The position numbers and the translations under genes are program-made. From Biomphalaria glabrata (Eukaryota > Mollusca > Gastropoda > Planorbidae), in assembly GCF_947242115.1 (NCBI RefSeq), contig NC_074717.1:36569201-36633200 (forward strand): a stretch of 64,000 nucleotides of DNA, written 5' to 3'. Position 1 is the first letter of the stretch. Each line of letters starts with the position of its first letter. This document shows positions 36,957-48,914 of the stretch, piece after piece. The notes beneath the pieces are model-generated. The model searched no databases. It saw nothing but the letters and a program-made list of their open reading frames with translations, and was not told the origin of the DNA.

Positions 36957-38762
36957 CACTGGCGGATCCAGGGGGGGGGGGGGGGGCGGTAGGGGCGATC
37001 GCCCCCCCCCACTCGGCCGACCCCCCCCCCTCCCCCGAAGGGGGGGGGGCGGACGAATTATAGTATAGAATTCACACAATTTGTATGCGAATTTATTACT
37101 TTTGTTAATAATATATACTAATTATTTATATTTCAACCTATTTTTAGATTATTTCGCCCCCCCCCCTTCTAGTATTTTGGCCGATTTGGTAGGGTCGGGA
37201 GGGGGCGATGGCATCAATCCGCCCCCCCGCCCACCATAAAACTTTCGAGTGGGGGGGGCGGTCCTATTTATTTCTAGAAATCACAGTTTGCTAACAGAAT
37301 CAATTAAATATCTATATGATTAAAACTTGTTATTGGTATTTTAACCGGTCTTTATATAATTTCGTTCACCTGTTGGCCGATTGGAAGGGGAAGAGAAAAT
37401 ACCTCCACCGCCCTTCCCATCTAAACCCTTTGAGTGGGGGGGGGGGCGGTCCTACTTTTATGGAGAAATCATAGTATGTGAACAAAATTAGTCGAATATC
37501 TATATAATATAAACAGGTGGAAGTGCGATACATGCAATCCCCTTCCCCCCATCGGACAAATCAATACTTTTTCTTTTTGTATTATAGTAAGAAATTACAA
37601 AATTAAAAAAATCTGTCACTAATATAATTTATATATGCTATAAAGTAAATTCTTATATCGAGTCGCCCAACCCCTATTCTTTAATGCAAAATGCAATCAA
37701 TAGCAGAAATTATAAAAAGGAGCGAGAATTAATCGTTTTCATTTTACCGCCCTTGCCCTTTCCAGACAGAGTTTGTGTAATTTGACATGAATTTATCATA
37801 ACTATTTTAAGAAAGACTTTGCTTTGGATAGTTATAATTCAAACGAAATTTTTCAATATAACAGTCACGGTTGAGATGAGTTCAAAAGCCAGATAATCTT
37901 TTCCTAGTCGACTTTTTCCAACCTTTACTCTATCTCATATTTTTCTAGTTAAATAAATTTAGGACTATAACTCACAATGTATGCTAGAATTTTATTGAAT
38001 ATTATTAATCGAATTTTTTTTTTCGGCGGCGATCCTCAAAACCTTAATCTAAATATGTGGGGTATCTAATCTTTTCAAAGAACAAATCGGTTTTATTTGC
38101 AATGTATTAAGGGACTATAAATTCATATTAGAATATTTTTCTCATTATTCAAAAGGCACTTTATAATAGAATGAATAATGAGCTGTAGGGCACGAGAATG
38201 CGTTATTGCAGTGAAGAATGCCAGAAAACGCTTTTAGCGTCGAGGCTTCGCCCCGAACCTCACTGATGAATAATAAGATGTAGATGTCAAGAAGGCGTTT
38301 CAGCCGTGAAAAATGCAAGAAAACGCTTTTGGCGTCGGGGCTTCGCCCCTAACACCACTAATAAGTAATGAGCTGTAGATGTCAGGAGAATGCGTTTCAG
38401 CCGTGAAAAATGCAAGAAAACGCTTATGGCGTCGGGGCTTCGCCCTGAAGCCCACTGATAAATAATGAGCTGTAGATGTCATAAGAATGCGTTGTGCAGT
38501 GAAAAATGCAAGAAAACTCTTTTGGCGTCGGGACTTCGCCCCGAACACCACTAATACGTAATGAGCTGTAGATGTCAGGAAAATGCGTTTCAGCCGTGAA
38601 AAATGCAAGAAAACGCTTTTGGCGTCGGGGCTTCGCCCCGAACCCCACTGAAGAAGCTTACAGCACTCTCTCAGACCCCCATGCTTGCAAGAGAAAGACT
38701 GTTTTGTTTTCTGTTTTTTTCGCCGAAGATTGAGAAACAGTCTTATTTTATTCTCATATATC

Positions 38763-38814
<52 letters not shown>

Positions 38815-38916
38815 TACGCACGTTTATGCATAGGGTTAGGGTTTACTGGGCGTTAGGGTTAGGGTTTGGAAAAAAATCGCCCCCCCCCCCACTCCAAAGT
38901 TCTGGATCCGCCAGTG
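36957..38916. mobile_element. 1.96-kb non-autonomous hAT-like transposon
   Basis: Perfect 15-bp terminal inverted repeats CACTGGCGGATCCAG and an exact 8-bp target duplication GTTCAGGT (36949-36956, 38917-38924). No transposase frame. The left half has three or more G/C homopolymer blocks (36970-37045, about 37150-37260, 37430-37450) in repeated contexts such as 'gagtgggggg' followed by 'cggtccta'. The right half has a 97-bp tandem array, a (TA)n tract at about 38765-38810 and a few TTAGGG motifs at 38830-38870. Confidence 0.88.
38170..38655. repeat. 97-bp tandem array, about 5 copies, inside the hAT-like element
   Basis: Each unit holds gagctgtagatgtcagga, then tgaaaaatgcaagaaaacgc, then ggcgtcggggcttcgcccc. 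The last part includes the perfect hairpin CGGGGC-TTC-GCCCCG. Open frames of up to 173 residues across the array on the minus strand come from the repeat, not a gene. Confidence 0.85.
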
Positions 38917-38924
38917 GTTCAGGT

Positions 38925-39346
38925 GATGCTTAGTCTGTTTCTAATTTTAATAACTTGCATTGTAAAATATGCAATAACTATTGAACAAATGTCTTAAACA
39001 ATGGGATTTTATAACAGAATTGACACTCCTCTTACATCTGTGCAACTATCAATGAACGTAACGAATCAGCTCAACGTACTGGTTCAACAAAAATAGCAAA
39101 CCAACGATAATGTTTATTGGGAAATGTTTGGAGAATGTTGATGTTGGGGGGGGGGGGGGACCATGAACTAACCGCACCGGGTGTCATCGACCCTTGTGAC
39201 ACCGCGGGGGCGGAGATCCACACGGGTATAGAGTCTACCACTATATTACAACCTTGCTGTAAGTCATGCCAACTATTCCTAAACGTTTTCACGTCAATGT
39301 TAGACCTTCTCACAAACCAAGGAACGGAGCCTAGACAGCTAGATCT
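38925..39346. other. Intergenic, no gene recognised
   Basis: Contains a 13-14 base G run near 39146 and a locally GC-richer patch at 39170-39240. That patch is open on both strands (39071-39353) but shows no domain I know. Confidence 0.35.
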
Positions 39347-39354
39347 ATATTAAG

Positions 39355-39414
39355 CATCGGCGTAGCTGGGGGAGGTTCATGGTTCAACACTCCCACCCCC
39401 ATGGTACGCCCATG
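39355..39414. mobile_element. 60-bp miniature element with 8-bp target duplication
   Basis: ATATTAAG flanks it exactly on both sides (39347-39354, 39415-39422). The ends are CATCGGCGTAGC and, reverse-complemented, CATGGGCGTACC (10 of 12 match). The GGCGTAGC-type end is shared with the elements at 42505, 45813 and 62156. This is close to the smallest an inverted-repeat element can be. Confidence 0.75.
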
Positions 39415-39422
39415 ATATTAAG

Positions 39423-40435
39423 GCTTATACAATGTCACTCATTTTAGTCTTTGCTTCATAACACTGCGACTGAACGTGTGTGAGAAAAACACCTTCTCTT
39501 GTGAGTGTCGTCAGACGGCTAGAGCAAGTAAACTGCCAAGTCATGAGAAGTAGACTAATTCTGTATTCTGCTGGATCCCGGGCCTATTTCATTTCAACTA
39601 AGTCATTGCTTACTTATTTTGAATCGTTTTTTTTTTTTTTGAGTAAATGTCTCAAACGTTTATTCTAATGTACAAAAATTAAAATAGCGTTCCTGGAGAC
39701 CTGAGATCTTGACACCCTACTAAAGAGGACTATGGGACGTGTTTAGTTGTTTTAGTTATCAGTAGTTCAGTGTGACAGCACTCAATTAAGTCAATAGTAA
39801 TAGAAAATTACGCGGATTTGGTGAAGAGATAAGCCTAGTGATAAAATTGGTTAAAACATTTTGTTGCTCGGATGACACAGCACAATTTATTCTCAATATT
39901 GCTGAACTCACTTGCACTAGATGTGTTCCACAAAATGAAAGGCATCTTTTTTTTTTTTGTCATCAGACATAGTTGTATCATACAAATAGTTTTTTCTTCT
40001 TCTGACTGCACGACATTTTGACCCTAATTATCATTTGTATCATAATCACCAGCTTATATCTTTTATTGTACTGTCAGACAGGGTGTGTCAAGGCCATTCG
40101 TTGTCACCGAGAAAAACACAGCATCCCAATTCATCAAGCGCTGATTGGGTGTGTGTGTCTGTTTTTTGTTGTGTTTTTCTTATATCAACTCACTCTGACT
40201 GTCTTGTACAATTTTTTACACGTTATTTCTCCCACACCCATTTCCGCATAGAGTTTCAAACTTTATACAATTATTTGTTGTACCTAATAAAACACGAATA
40301 AATTAAAAAAAACAAAAACAATTAATTATTAATTATTTTGTTTGATATCGAAAAAGAGAAATAAATGCTACTGATTGAGAGCTTTGGCTGTATATGTAGA
40401 GCTATTTCCCTTTTTTACATTTTCTTCTCCCACTT
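39423..40435. other. Intergenic, no gene recognised
   Basis: Ordinary AT-rich sequence with short poly-T runs (39626, 39948). No gene or known repeat was seen. Confidence 0.35.
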
Positions 40436-40560
40436 CCCATTCTTGGTTCGACACCCGATTCGAGCAGAGTTGTGTTTACTGAGCGCCTAAAGATACCCCT
40501 TCCCCCCACTGGTCCGCAAACGAGATTGGACCATTTTCTCTGAGTGTCAGGGTTGCATGT
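40436..40560 (+). mobile_element. SINE family 2, partial, plus orientation
   Basis: Starts in the tRNA-like head (cttggttcgacacccgattc, a B box) and continues with cagagttgtgtttactgagc and gattggaccatttt. It is the reverse complement of the 59812-60040 copy and is truncated. Confidence 0.7.
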
Positions 40561-40688
40561 TAAGCCTTAGCTCGTTTGCCTGGGCCCATGACATTGAACA
40601 TGCAACTTCGTGCGTAAAATAAATAATTAACTAGATAGATGTTAACTTTTTCTTCTTCTTCCTCGTTCTCATTTTTATGTTGGAGTGT

Positions 40689-41640
40689 TCAGATGGCTAG
40701 ATCAATATATGAGGTGAACTGCACAGTGGTTTCCAAATCAGGGAGCTCTCCATATAGTTTTCTTTCTATTGGGGTGTTTTGGGGCCAGTGTCTTGTACGG
40801 ACCTCATGGTAAAGAGAGCAGTTTTGAAGGGCATGGTCAGCATTCTCTGGTGACACTCCACACGGGCAGATTTCGCTGGTTCCAGTTTTGAGCTTCCAGT
40901 ACATATGTTGTCTCATTTTGTTGTGTCCGGTCCTGAGTCGAAAGATCAGACGTTGGTCTTGTCGGGATAGTTTATAATAGGCATCATCTTTCTTGTGATT
41001 AGGATTAGAGCTTGCTTCTCATTTATTTTATTTAGACCTACTATTAGTTTCTTTATTTCTTCTGGATAGAGTGCAATGTTTAATTGTGAGTATCTTCTCC
41101 CACTCTTGGCGAGTGTGTCAGCCTTCTCATTGCCTTCTAGTTCTATATGTGCTGGTATCCATTGAATAACAGTTGTTTTTGCTGTTGATGTTGAGCTTTA
41201 TAAGTGCTGTCCTGAGTCGTTTTATAAAGGAAAAATCAAAATCAGAGTTTTCCAAGCTTTGGAGGATTGTTTTCGCATCGGTTAGAAAGACAATCTGAAT
41301 CTGACTGTGAAGGGTACTTGGATGATTTGTTAGCATGGTAGCAGCTAGTTCCAGTACTTCTCTTTCTGCTCTGAGGCTGTCAGAGAGCTTTTCATTTGCA
41401 ATGGATTTTTCTAGTTTTTCTCCATCAGACCATTCGAGGAGTATTCCAGCTCCCCATTTGTGGTGGCTTTATGAGATGAGCCATCCGAGTAAACTCTGAT
41501 CCACAGATTGCTAGGATAATGAGTTTGTAAAAAAGAGTTCACTATTTCCTTGAGCTCTGTTTGAATGTAGTCTGATTTTTGGGTTATATTTTCAATATGG
41601 TCTCTTATAGTAGGAAGAGAGCTTTCGATTCAGGGTGGAG
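40689..41640 (-). mobile_element. LINE 3' fragment with RNase H, family 4
   Basis: Minus-strand remnant of a LINE polyprotein end. From about 41600 down it shows RNase H-like blocks: LRAEREVLELAATML, then IVFLTDAKTILQSLEN, then a decayed EKADTLAKSG-like segment. The C-terminal part follows, with DDAYYKLSRQDQRLIFRLRT, MRQHMYWKLKTGTSEICPCG and PENADHALQNC, the last a CCHC-like knuckle. It is broken by several stops and frameshifts. A plus-strand relative is at 52690-53141. Confidence 0.8.
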
Positions 41641-42504
41641 ATTGTAATGTATTGTGGATTCCAGAGTTATTTTTTCAAGTTAGTGTTTTTTTTTGTTGTT
41701 TTTTTTTAGGTCCAGAGACTCCTGTATGAAATGTTAACAATATAATGTTTAATGAGATGAAAGTAATTTACAATGGACAAAATGATACAGTATTATATCA
41801 TTGAATTTAAAAAGTATTATAATATGGCTGTTACGTTAATCAAATAATCATTCTACACCTAGCTGTCCCATAGTATTAATAGTAAGTATTTGGCATCAAC
41901 GCAACAAACGTAGGCATACAACATTGGCCCACTGCTGACTCTAACTCTAGTGCAGATTCAACCTACAAGCACATCTCTAACTCACTGTAGAGAAGCAAGA
42001 ACGACAAAGTGAAAAGTCTAATCGAATTCAACTGAGAAATGCAAGTAATGCCTTAGATACTCATCCTAAACACGGGTACACAGACAAACCTCAAAGAAAA
42101 GTTATATCAGCATAGTAACAGCAAAACTCAATCAGCTAAAAAGCAATGCAACCAAGAAGGTGCGTTCAAAAATAATGCATCTAACAAGAATTGGTGCTAG
42201 AATAACATAATCTAAGTACCGACACTGAGCATGCTATAAGCATGAAAGTAGCGCTATGTAGGCCTAAAAGCTATAATTTATTTGTAAAATTTTAGTGGTT
42301 ATGCTAAGGTAGATAATCTTATCTGTATGAATCTGTCTAAACAGTAGCCTACAGCTACTGAAACATTAGACTACATTGAAAGAAAAAAAAGTCGCCTTAT
42401 TTCTCTATGCTCAAGACATAGCCTACCGTTGAATTGACCTCTTTCAGACGTTCACTGAGAAAATAACATTATTAGGCTCAGAGCCGGATTTAAGTAGGCG
42501 GAGG
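41641..42504. other. Intergenic with a SINE family 2 scrap
   Basis: No gene recognised. A short plus-orientation scrap of SINE family 2 lies at 42224-42260 (gagcatgctataagcatgaa, then agtagcgc). Confidence 0.4.
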
Positions 42505-42926
42505 CAGTGGCGTAGCAAGGTACCTGTGGGCTGGGTTCAAGAATATCCTGGTGGGCCCCACTTCAACCAATAAGACAAATTTAGTGTGTGACAAAAAATG
42601 AGTAATCTAAATGTACCAATGTACCTTTTTTTACAAAAAAAAAAAAAAAAAGTAATTATGTCAAAACGTTTGATTCAGTTAGGACTGCATAAAAGTAATA
42701 ATGTCTTAAAACTTAATGTTTTTTACAACTTCTTAACAGAGTTAAACGACTTAAATGAACAAATAAATGTTCTACCGAAGTTGTGGGCTCCAACTGGCCA
42801 TGAGTCATGGGCCAAGGCGTAATGAATTCCTTCGCGCCATGGTTGCTATGCCACAGCTGTGGGCTCCTATTGGTCGTAGGCCCTGGTTCATTTAAACCCC
42901 TTCGCGCCATGAATACTACGCCACTG
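42505..42926. mobile_element. 422-bp MITE with CAGTGGCGTAG ends
   Basis: The left end is CAGTGGCGTAGCAAGG and the right end, reverse-complemented, is CAGTGGCGTAGTATTC. Two 'ccttcgcgccatg' sub-repeats lie near the right end. I could not see a clean target duplication. The left 110 bases recur at 45813-45925. Confidence 0.65.
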
Positions 42927-42977
42927 ACTAGTAGGCTACTGCGCAGACTGTGACGTTGGTCTCCAGGATCCGTGCAG

Positions 42978-43014
<37 letters not shown>

Positions 43015-43367
43015 CAGACAGAGTAAGTCCATCGTAGCCAAGTAATAATGTCTCAGGATTTACTATATTCTAGTTCTGGAATCACATAGTTTAAAGACAA
43101 CACTTTATAATATTATTATTAGCCTACTATATTTTTGTTTACATATTATAGTCCCTACTGTAGTATGAAACGTTTTCTAACTTGATATAATAATAAACAT
43201 CAACTTACTTCTATTTAATTATTTTCAATGTTGGTGGTTAACGCCTAGTTCTAGATCAATACATCAATTTCAAATTCAAGTATGTGTCCGGAGTGTGAGA
43301 TAAGAATTGATATAATTATTGACTATTGTGTTTCTTGACTTTATCGTCCTCTCTGATATTAGCTTTA

Positions 43368-44067
43368 TCTAATGCTATAAAGTAGAAGTAGGGCGTCTGT
43401 ATGTATGTCCCGCAAAGAAATCTAAACCGTTTGACCAATCTTGATAAAAATTGTCAAAAATGTTCCTTGGGTATTAACAGGAACCGTAACGTATGTATTG
43501 TAGCCCTAAAACAAACCTAAGACCCTCAAAAAAAAAGTTGCCAACTCTAAGAAATTGTTACAATTTTATGGATCAAGGCCATGTTTACCATGTTTATATT
43601 GAAAGGATCTAGATCTAGATCTAATTTTTAAAAGCATAGATAATTTTTTTTTTACTTTGACACATGAAAATATAAAATATAGTCTATTGATTTGATTATT
43701 TAATGAAATTAGCCTTCAAATTTGTGTTTCAAAGGTATTTTTACATAAATTCGTTCCTTATATCTGCGAATTTAGACGTCCTGGCGTACTTAATAATCCC
43801 ATTTGTTTAGAAATCGGGTAAACCCGTTTTAATTGTACTTTGTATCCTATTCATCTCGCGCTCCTTTCGTTTTTAATAGATATGAATGTATAAATGTATC
43901 GTCTTAACGGGTAAACCCATTTTCGCAAAACTACTTTTATTTTCGTGGCGAAAGAGAAAAACTTGAAAGGATCATTAGCTAAGTTTAACATACATCTAAA
44001 TCCAACCAATCCACTAGATTAGTAAATACAAACTAAGGTCCGCATGCCGCGGGTAATGTCCGGCTAG
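43368..44067 (+). mobile_element. 700-bp non-autonomous Helitron-like element
   Basis: The 5' end is TC (TCTAATGCTATAAAGTAG) and the 3' end is CTAG. The element lies between a host A (43367) and T (44068), as Helitrons require. A GCCG...CGGC hairpin (gccgcgggtaatgtccggc) sits directly before the terminal TAG. No helicase or Rep frame. Confidence 0.7.
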
Positions 44068-44184
44068 TACATTATATTAGTCGACGTAGTGAGAACTACT
44101 CTAGCCTACAAGAGCTGGTATCAAGGTCTTGACAGCAAACACAAACTCTCTTATGTATTCTTGTAGGTTAGACTTTCAAAACGA

Positions 44185-44390
44185 GAACAAAAAACAAACA
44201 AACTTCGAATGGATGGTTTTGAGGTCATACGATGAGAATGAGTGGGCATTGGCATCGTATTGGTTTCAAAATCAACCATAAAAGAAAAGAAAGAAACAAA
44301 CAAACTTCGAATTGAAGGTTTTGAGGTCATATGATGAGAATGAGTGGGCATTGGCATCGTATTGATTTCAAATTCAACCACCGCTGGAAT
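44185..44390. repeat. 102-bp tandem duplication
   Basis: Two copies of a segment containing caaacaaacttcgaat, then gaggtcatacgatgagaatg and agtgggcattggcatcgtat, offset by 102 bp with few differences. The minus-strand frame at 44151-44441 is a by-product. Confidence 0.85.
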
Positions 44391-45812
44391 CCGCTGTCGG
44401 AGTAATTTAAATCGGCACACTCTGAACCTCCAAGAAAACATTTAACCTATTGCTGTAACTCAGCCAACAGCGAGTACAAAAAACCTCAACGAAAGGGATA
44501 TAACAAAACACCAGTTTAATAATAAAACAATAGTAATGCGATAACAAATATACCACTAGAGTAACCAATAATAGCAGCACTTCTTTCTTGTTTACATCCT
44601 AGATCTAATTATCGGCCATCTTTGACTTCCTCTATCTTTTAGCGTGTCTCTGTCCTGTGTCTCATGGTGCACAGTCTTGCACCTAATGACAGTGCGCAAT
44701 GTAGAGTCATAACAATATATATTTTATTTGTCCTTGACAAAAATTGTTTAGTATAAGGATCGAACCTAGGACTTGTGTGTCATTAGCGAGACCTCACAAC
44801 TAGTCATTCAAATATGTGCAGCATTTTATTTTGAAATAAATGATTCAGTCTATAGTCTTTTATAATACCAAGATCTGCATGTGTCTAAAATCTATTTTAT
44901 TTCTTTTCACTTCTGAAACATATTGTCAAATCTGAGTTAGTGATTTTGCAGATTTTCAACTTATGGCCTCATGACCAATCTACACGCTGTCTCGCGCCCC
45001 CCAGCCCCATCCCACCCCCGAGGTGCTGTCGGTGATAACGTTTAGGAGCTTAACGTGTAGGACAAAAGGTTGGTTGCCACCTAAAACTAACGAGTTACTC
45101 CTGGCCGATGTAGAAGGAAAACTCAGAATTCAAACCTCTGCTGCCTCCAGAAAAATATGATTTTTAGATCAAGGCATATTTGATATGAGCGCTTTTTTTC
45201 CCCCGGCACTATTTTAAAGACATCATTTTGTCAGCACTACTTTGTTGTACGAAATGTTGGCATGTAACCTAAATTCAGTTATGTGTGCTTCTTAAAACAA
45301 AATTTATTCTAGGCAGTGCTATTTATTATTCAAGTCTATCATTGTTCGTCCATCCTCAGTATGAGCATGAAAAGAAACACATAGTGTTGCTGTCTCTTTG
45401 TTTAAAGTCTAAAACTATAAAACATATAGGTAATGTTCAAGTCGGATCTATTCAGACAAGGGTTAGCAGGCAGGATCTTTTGCTTTGATTGTAAACTATC
45501 GCAGCAGGGCCAGATTTAAGGGAAGGCAGAAAAGAGACTCTTTAAGTAGAAGACTTGAGCATTTTCCCTGTAATTAGAGGTTTAGACGATTTACTAAAGC
45601 GACATCCAAATCTTTCAAGAGCGTCTGAAAAGCTGTACAGACTGGCATGTGTGTTATAACTCTTGATTGGAGCATAACAATTTATCAAATGTGAAAGCAG
45701 CATTGGGTGATAGCACAAGAATTAGAGAATGAATTAGACATAGCTTAAGAGACCATAAAGACAGGCTCGAGCCTGCTACACAAGTAAATATCGGTATCAC
45801 ACTAGTAGTGAG
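44391..45812. other. Intergenic, possible tRNA-like SINE scrap
   Basis: No gene recognised. At about 44755-44815 the minus strand reads ctaggttcgatcc, a B-box-like word, which may belong to another SINE. Confidence 0.35.
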
Positions 45813-45925
45813 TCAGTGGCGTAGCAAGGTACCCATGGGCCTGGGTTCAAGAACATCTTGTTGCCCCCCCCCCTCCAGCCAGTAAGACAAATTTAGTGTG
45901 AGACAAAAGAGTAATCTTAATGTAA
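45813..45925. mobile_element. Truncated relative of the 422-bp MITE
   Basis: Begins cagtggcgtagcaaggtacc and keeps gggttcaagaacatctt and agacaaatttagtgtgagac, then stops at another GGGCGTAGCCAGG-type sequence starting at about 45930 whose right end I could not find. Confidence 0.6.
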
Positions 45926-46293
45926 AGCATGGGCGTAGCCAGGATTTTTTTTCGGGAGTGGGGGTTGGTGGGATTTTTTCTCCCCCCCACTCCCGCAAAA
46001 AATATATTTATATGTATGTATGTGTGTGTGTACATAATCTTTATTATTTGCCGACCTTTCCTTCTTTCGGAAGACGTTTATTGTACACTAGAATTTCTTC
46101 CTGGAGTTAGTGGAAAAAATGTGGACTCTTCGCCTTAGCCAGCAAGGGGGTCTGGGGGAGAGCGGGAGCCCCGCCGCCAAGCACTGTTTCTGGTGTTGAC
46201 AGCCAACAAAATGCATATTCTGATGTATCTACAGTGCATTTTCCTGCTATTAAAAAGTTTTGTTTCAAAAACTAATGTGCTATTCTTATTGAC

Positions 46294-46540
46294 TTAGACC
46301 CTCCGGCGCCGTTCGGCGCATTTACCGTCAAGCTGTTTCCACAAAAATCTGCCACTGGTAATGTCTGAAGCCTCTTCCCACCTGCTATGAGGACCTCCAT
46401 GAATGTGTGGCGCCAAGTTGTACTAGGATGTCATCGCAACTCTTATTATGCGTAATTCATTTTGTTGGAGAACATGTCCCGCTCTGTCACAATCTTACTA
46501 TTGGGTCGACTCCCAGTTCGGCATAGGATTTCCTTTTTTT
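46294..46540 (-). mobile_element. LINE 3' fragment, family 3
   Basis: The minus strand gives a decayed version of an ASDRSLWRQLAAQCAER-like end, preceded by a WRHTFMEVLIA-like segment. It is the same family as 55196-55740 and is broken. Confidence 0.65.
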
Positions 46541-46789
46541 GCTCTTTTTGGGAGCTTGAAAACTAGGGCGTGGTCTAAATTGCGTGTTCCAATTTTAGAT
46601 AGTCGGCAACATCAAGGAAGGTGAAAACTGTATTGTGCACTCAATGCGCACTTAAATTCCTTGCCACAGATGTTTATGTTGGAAGCTTTATTTCTTTTCA
46701 AATCCGATTCTTTATTAGCCTATATCTTTTTATCCTTTCAATTACAGACGTTCCTTCAAATCAGAAGATAATTACGTCTTACATATATA

Positions 46790-46960
46790 GCCTATATATG
46801 TGTGTGTATGTTAATCTAGTCGTGCAAGTAAATTAGAGACTTAACACTCTGATAAATCATTGGTTTTCCTGGAGGATTCGGGTAACCTGTTCCGCGCTCT
46901 AGTGGCACTAGGGAAGAAGGAGCAGTTGTACGAATTAGACATGTGCCATTATCTCTGTGT
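46790..46960 (-). mobile_element. LINE 3' fragment, family 5
   Basis: The minus strand carries RHRDNGTCLIRT, then in another frame LLLPSATRARNRLPESSRKT, and VKSLIYLHD near the end. It parallels 12885-13062 and has a frameshift. Confidence 0.55.
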
Positions 46961-47766
46961 CTCTCTGTAAGTTATTGTTCAGTGTTTTATGTATTATCGC
47001 TTTACTTTTTAGTCTTCTGTCCTGAAGTGTCTCTCCATTTTACTCATGGTGTTGCTCTAGCTCTATGACATCATTGGGTTTCGATATAAATGAATCCTAG
47101 TTAAAACATAGGCCCACATGTCGCAACGTTTAGACTTGCTTGGCGACTTAGTGACGTAAATATATCAAATCAAAGTCCTATTGCTCTGTCTGAAGTAGCA
47201 ACATCTCTATTGACACGACAGCAACGACCCACTGTTGTAATTAATTAACGTTGTTGAAACCAAGGAATGTTATTTACTAGTTTCTTCAATGTCTGAATCG
47301 GCGAACGAAAGGCCAGGCATCTGTATAACTTGCATTAGAGGCATCACAACATATGAATAGGGCAGAGGAGATTATTCTGGGCACAAAAAAGCATACAGAA
47401 GGATTACCAGAATATTTTATTTGTTATTTGGTTACGATAAGCCACAATGATATTGAGATAAGGTCCTTACACCTCTGTTGGCTTTATTTTACTTCCTATG
47501 CTAATAAGCAACTGAAATAATGGATAACATTGAAATCCGATGATTTTGCATTTAGATTTAAAGTTGAGGCAGGCGCTAGAACATGCATCATTGTGTACCA
47601 TTGAGCAGCAGTGCGGTCTGTGACACGCGAATAGGAAATATGTATGGTCCTCTGTAACCTAAACCTACATTAAATTTTATAGTAGTCTAACATACTCTAA
47701 AGAAGACGTTTCCTGCCCATTGAGATTTCCGATCACACACAAGCACACTACCAGCTAAAACGTAGG

Positions 47767-47798
<32 letters not shown>

Positions 47799-48914
47799 TA
47801 TATACCGGGCTCATAATAAAATAACTGATTGGCCTATCTCAATGACTTAGAATGAAATTATCTAACACATTTGTTGTCAGAAGTTTTTGTACCATTCAGT
47901 TTAAACTGTTTGGTGTATGCCTTGTGACACACACAAACCAGTCACTGGTAAATACCTGAAACGTTAAAACTGGACTGCTTAATATCTTCTTTAACAAAAA
48001 AAAAGTCAATGAAAGAAAGAGAATATCTAAAAAAAATGTGTAGAAAAATATTGACCATGACCCATATTAATTCCGATAAAGTGGCTTTTTTTTATTTTGC
48101 TTGTAAATTAGACTATAGTTCTGTTGATATTAAGTTTTATTTCTTCTGCGAACTGTTAAATCTCTCAGGCCACCTGTGGAGTGTTTTAAATAACATTTGT
48201 TTTAAATAACATTCAACTGCAATTTGTAATTTTAGATTCATTTTTTTTCTAGTCAGCTATTTTTTAGAGACTGTAATATAAGTGACTTTATTCATTACAG
48301 TTGCTTCATGTCTAGTTTAAAAATCAAAAATTACATTTACATATTTTTTTTTTTCATTAATTGTAGAATAAAAATGAAATTGTTTCAGACAACTTATCAC
48401 ACTAAATCACATTGAACAAAAAGCAAACGTACCAAGATTTTTAAAATTTTTATTTCATAGCAGTAACTTTGTTGTTGTTGCTTATAACAATGTAGAACAA
48501 AGAATCTATTAAATACATGGAAATATATGTAAGCACATAGACAAAAAATTGCAATCTACTAGAAATGAAAACGAAACAAAAATGCTAATAGATTGATTGA
48601 CGTATACTGTATACACTCAGAAACATAATAAAAATATATTTGTATAAAAACTAAAAATAAAAATTGTGCAAATACCCTTATATAATGTAAAAAAGCAATT
48701 CATCAATAAATTTTGATCCACTGGACATAGAAAAATATATTTTAAAAATATAAATATCACAATATCACATCACCTTGACTTCATTCTTCTAGCAGGTGAT
48801 TAACATTGGAAGGATAAATGCTACCACATTAGTCTAAGGCATGAACAAAAACTGTTGAAACAAGTACTAAAGTCATGTAAAAGTAAAAATGATTATTGAA
48901 TAGTGTTGACATTT
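46961..48914. other. Intergenic downstream of GSTO-C
   Basis: No gene recognised. A (TA)n tract lies at 47767-47804. On the minus strand AATAAA overlaps the GSTO-C stop codon (48913-48918); further copies lie in the T-rich flank near 48450. Confidence 0.4.

Noticed and set aside
38300-38821. 173-residue minus-strand frame
   Set aside because: It runs across the 97-bp tandem array and the (TA)n tract of the hAT-like element; the repeats explain it.
38829-38872. Interstitial telomere
   Set aside because: Only a few TTAGGG words, interrupted, inside a transposon end; too short to call a telomeric array.
39071-39353. Open frames on both strands in a GC-richer patch
   Set aside because: No family resemblance, no splice context and a G-run in the middle; left as unexplained.
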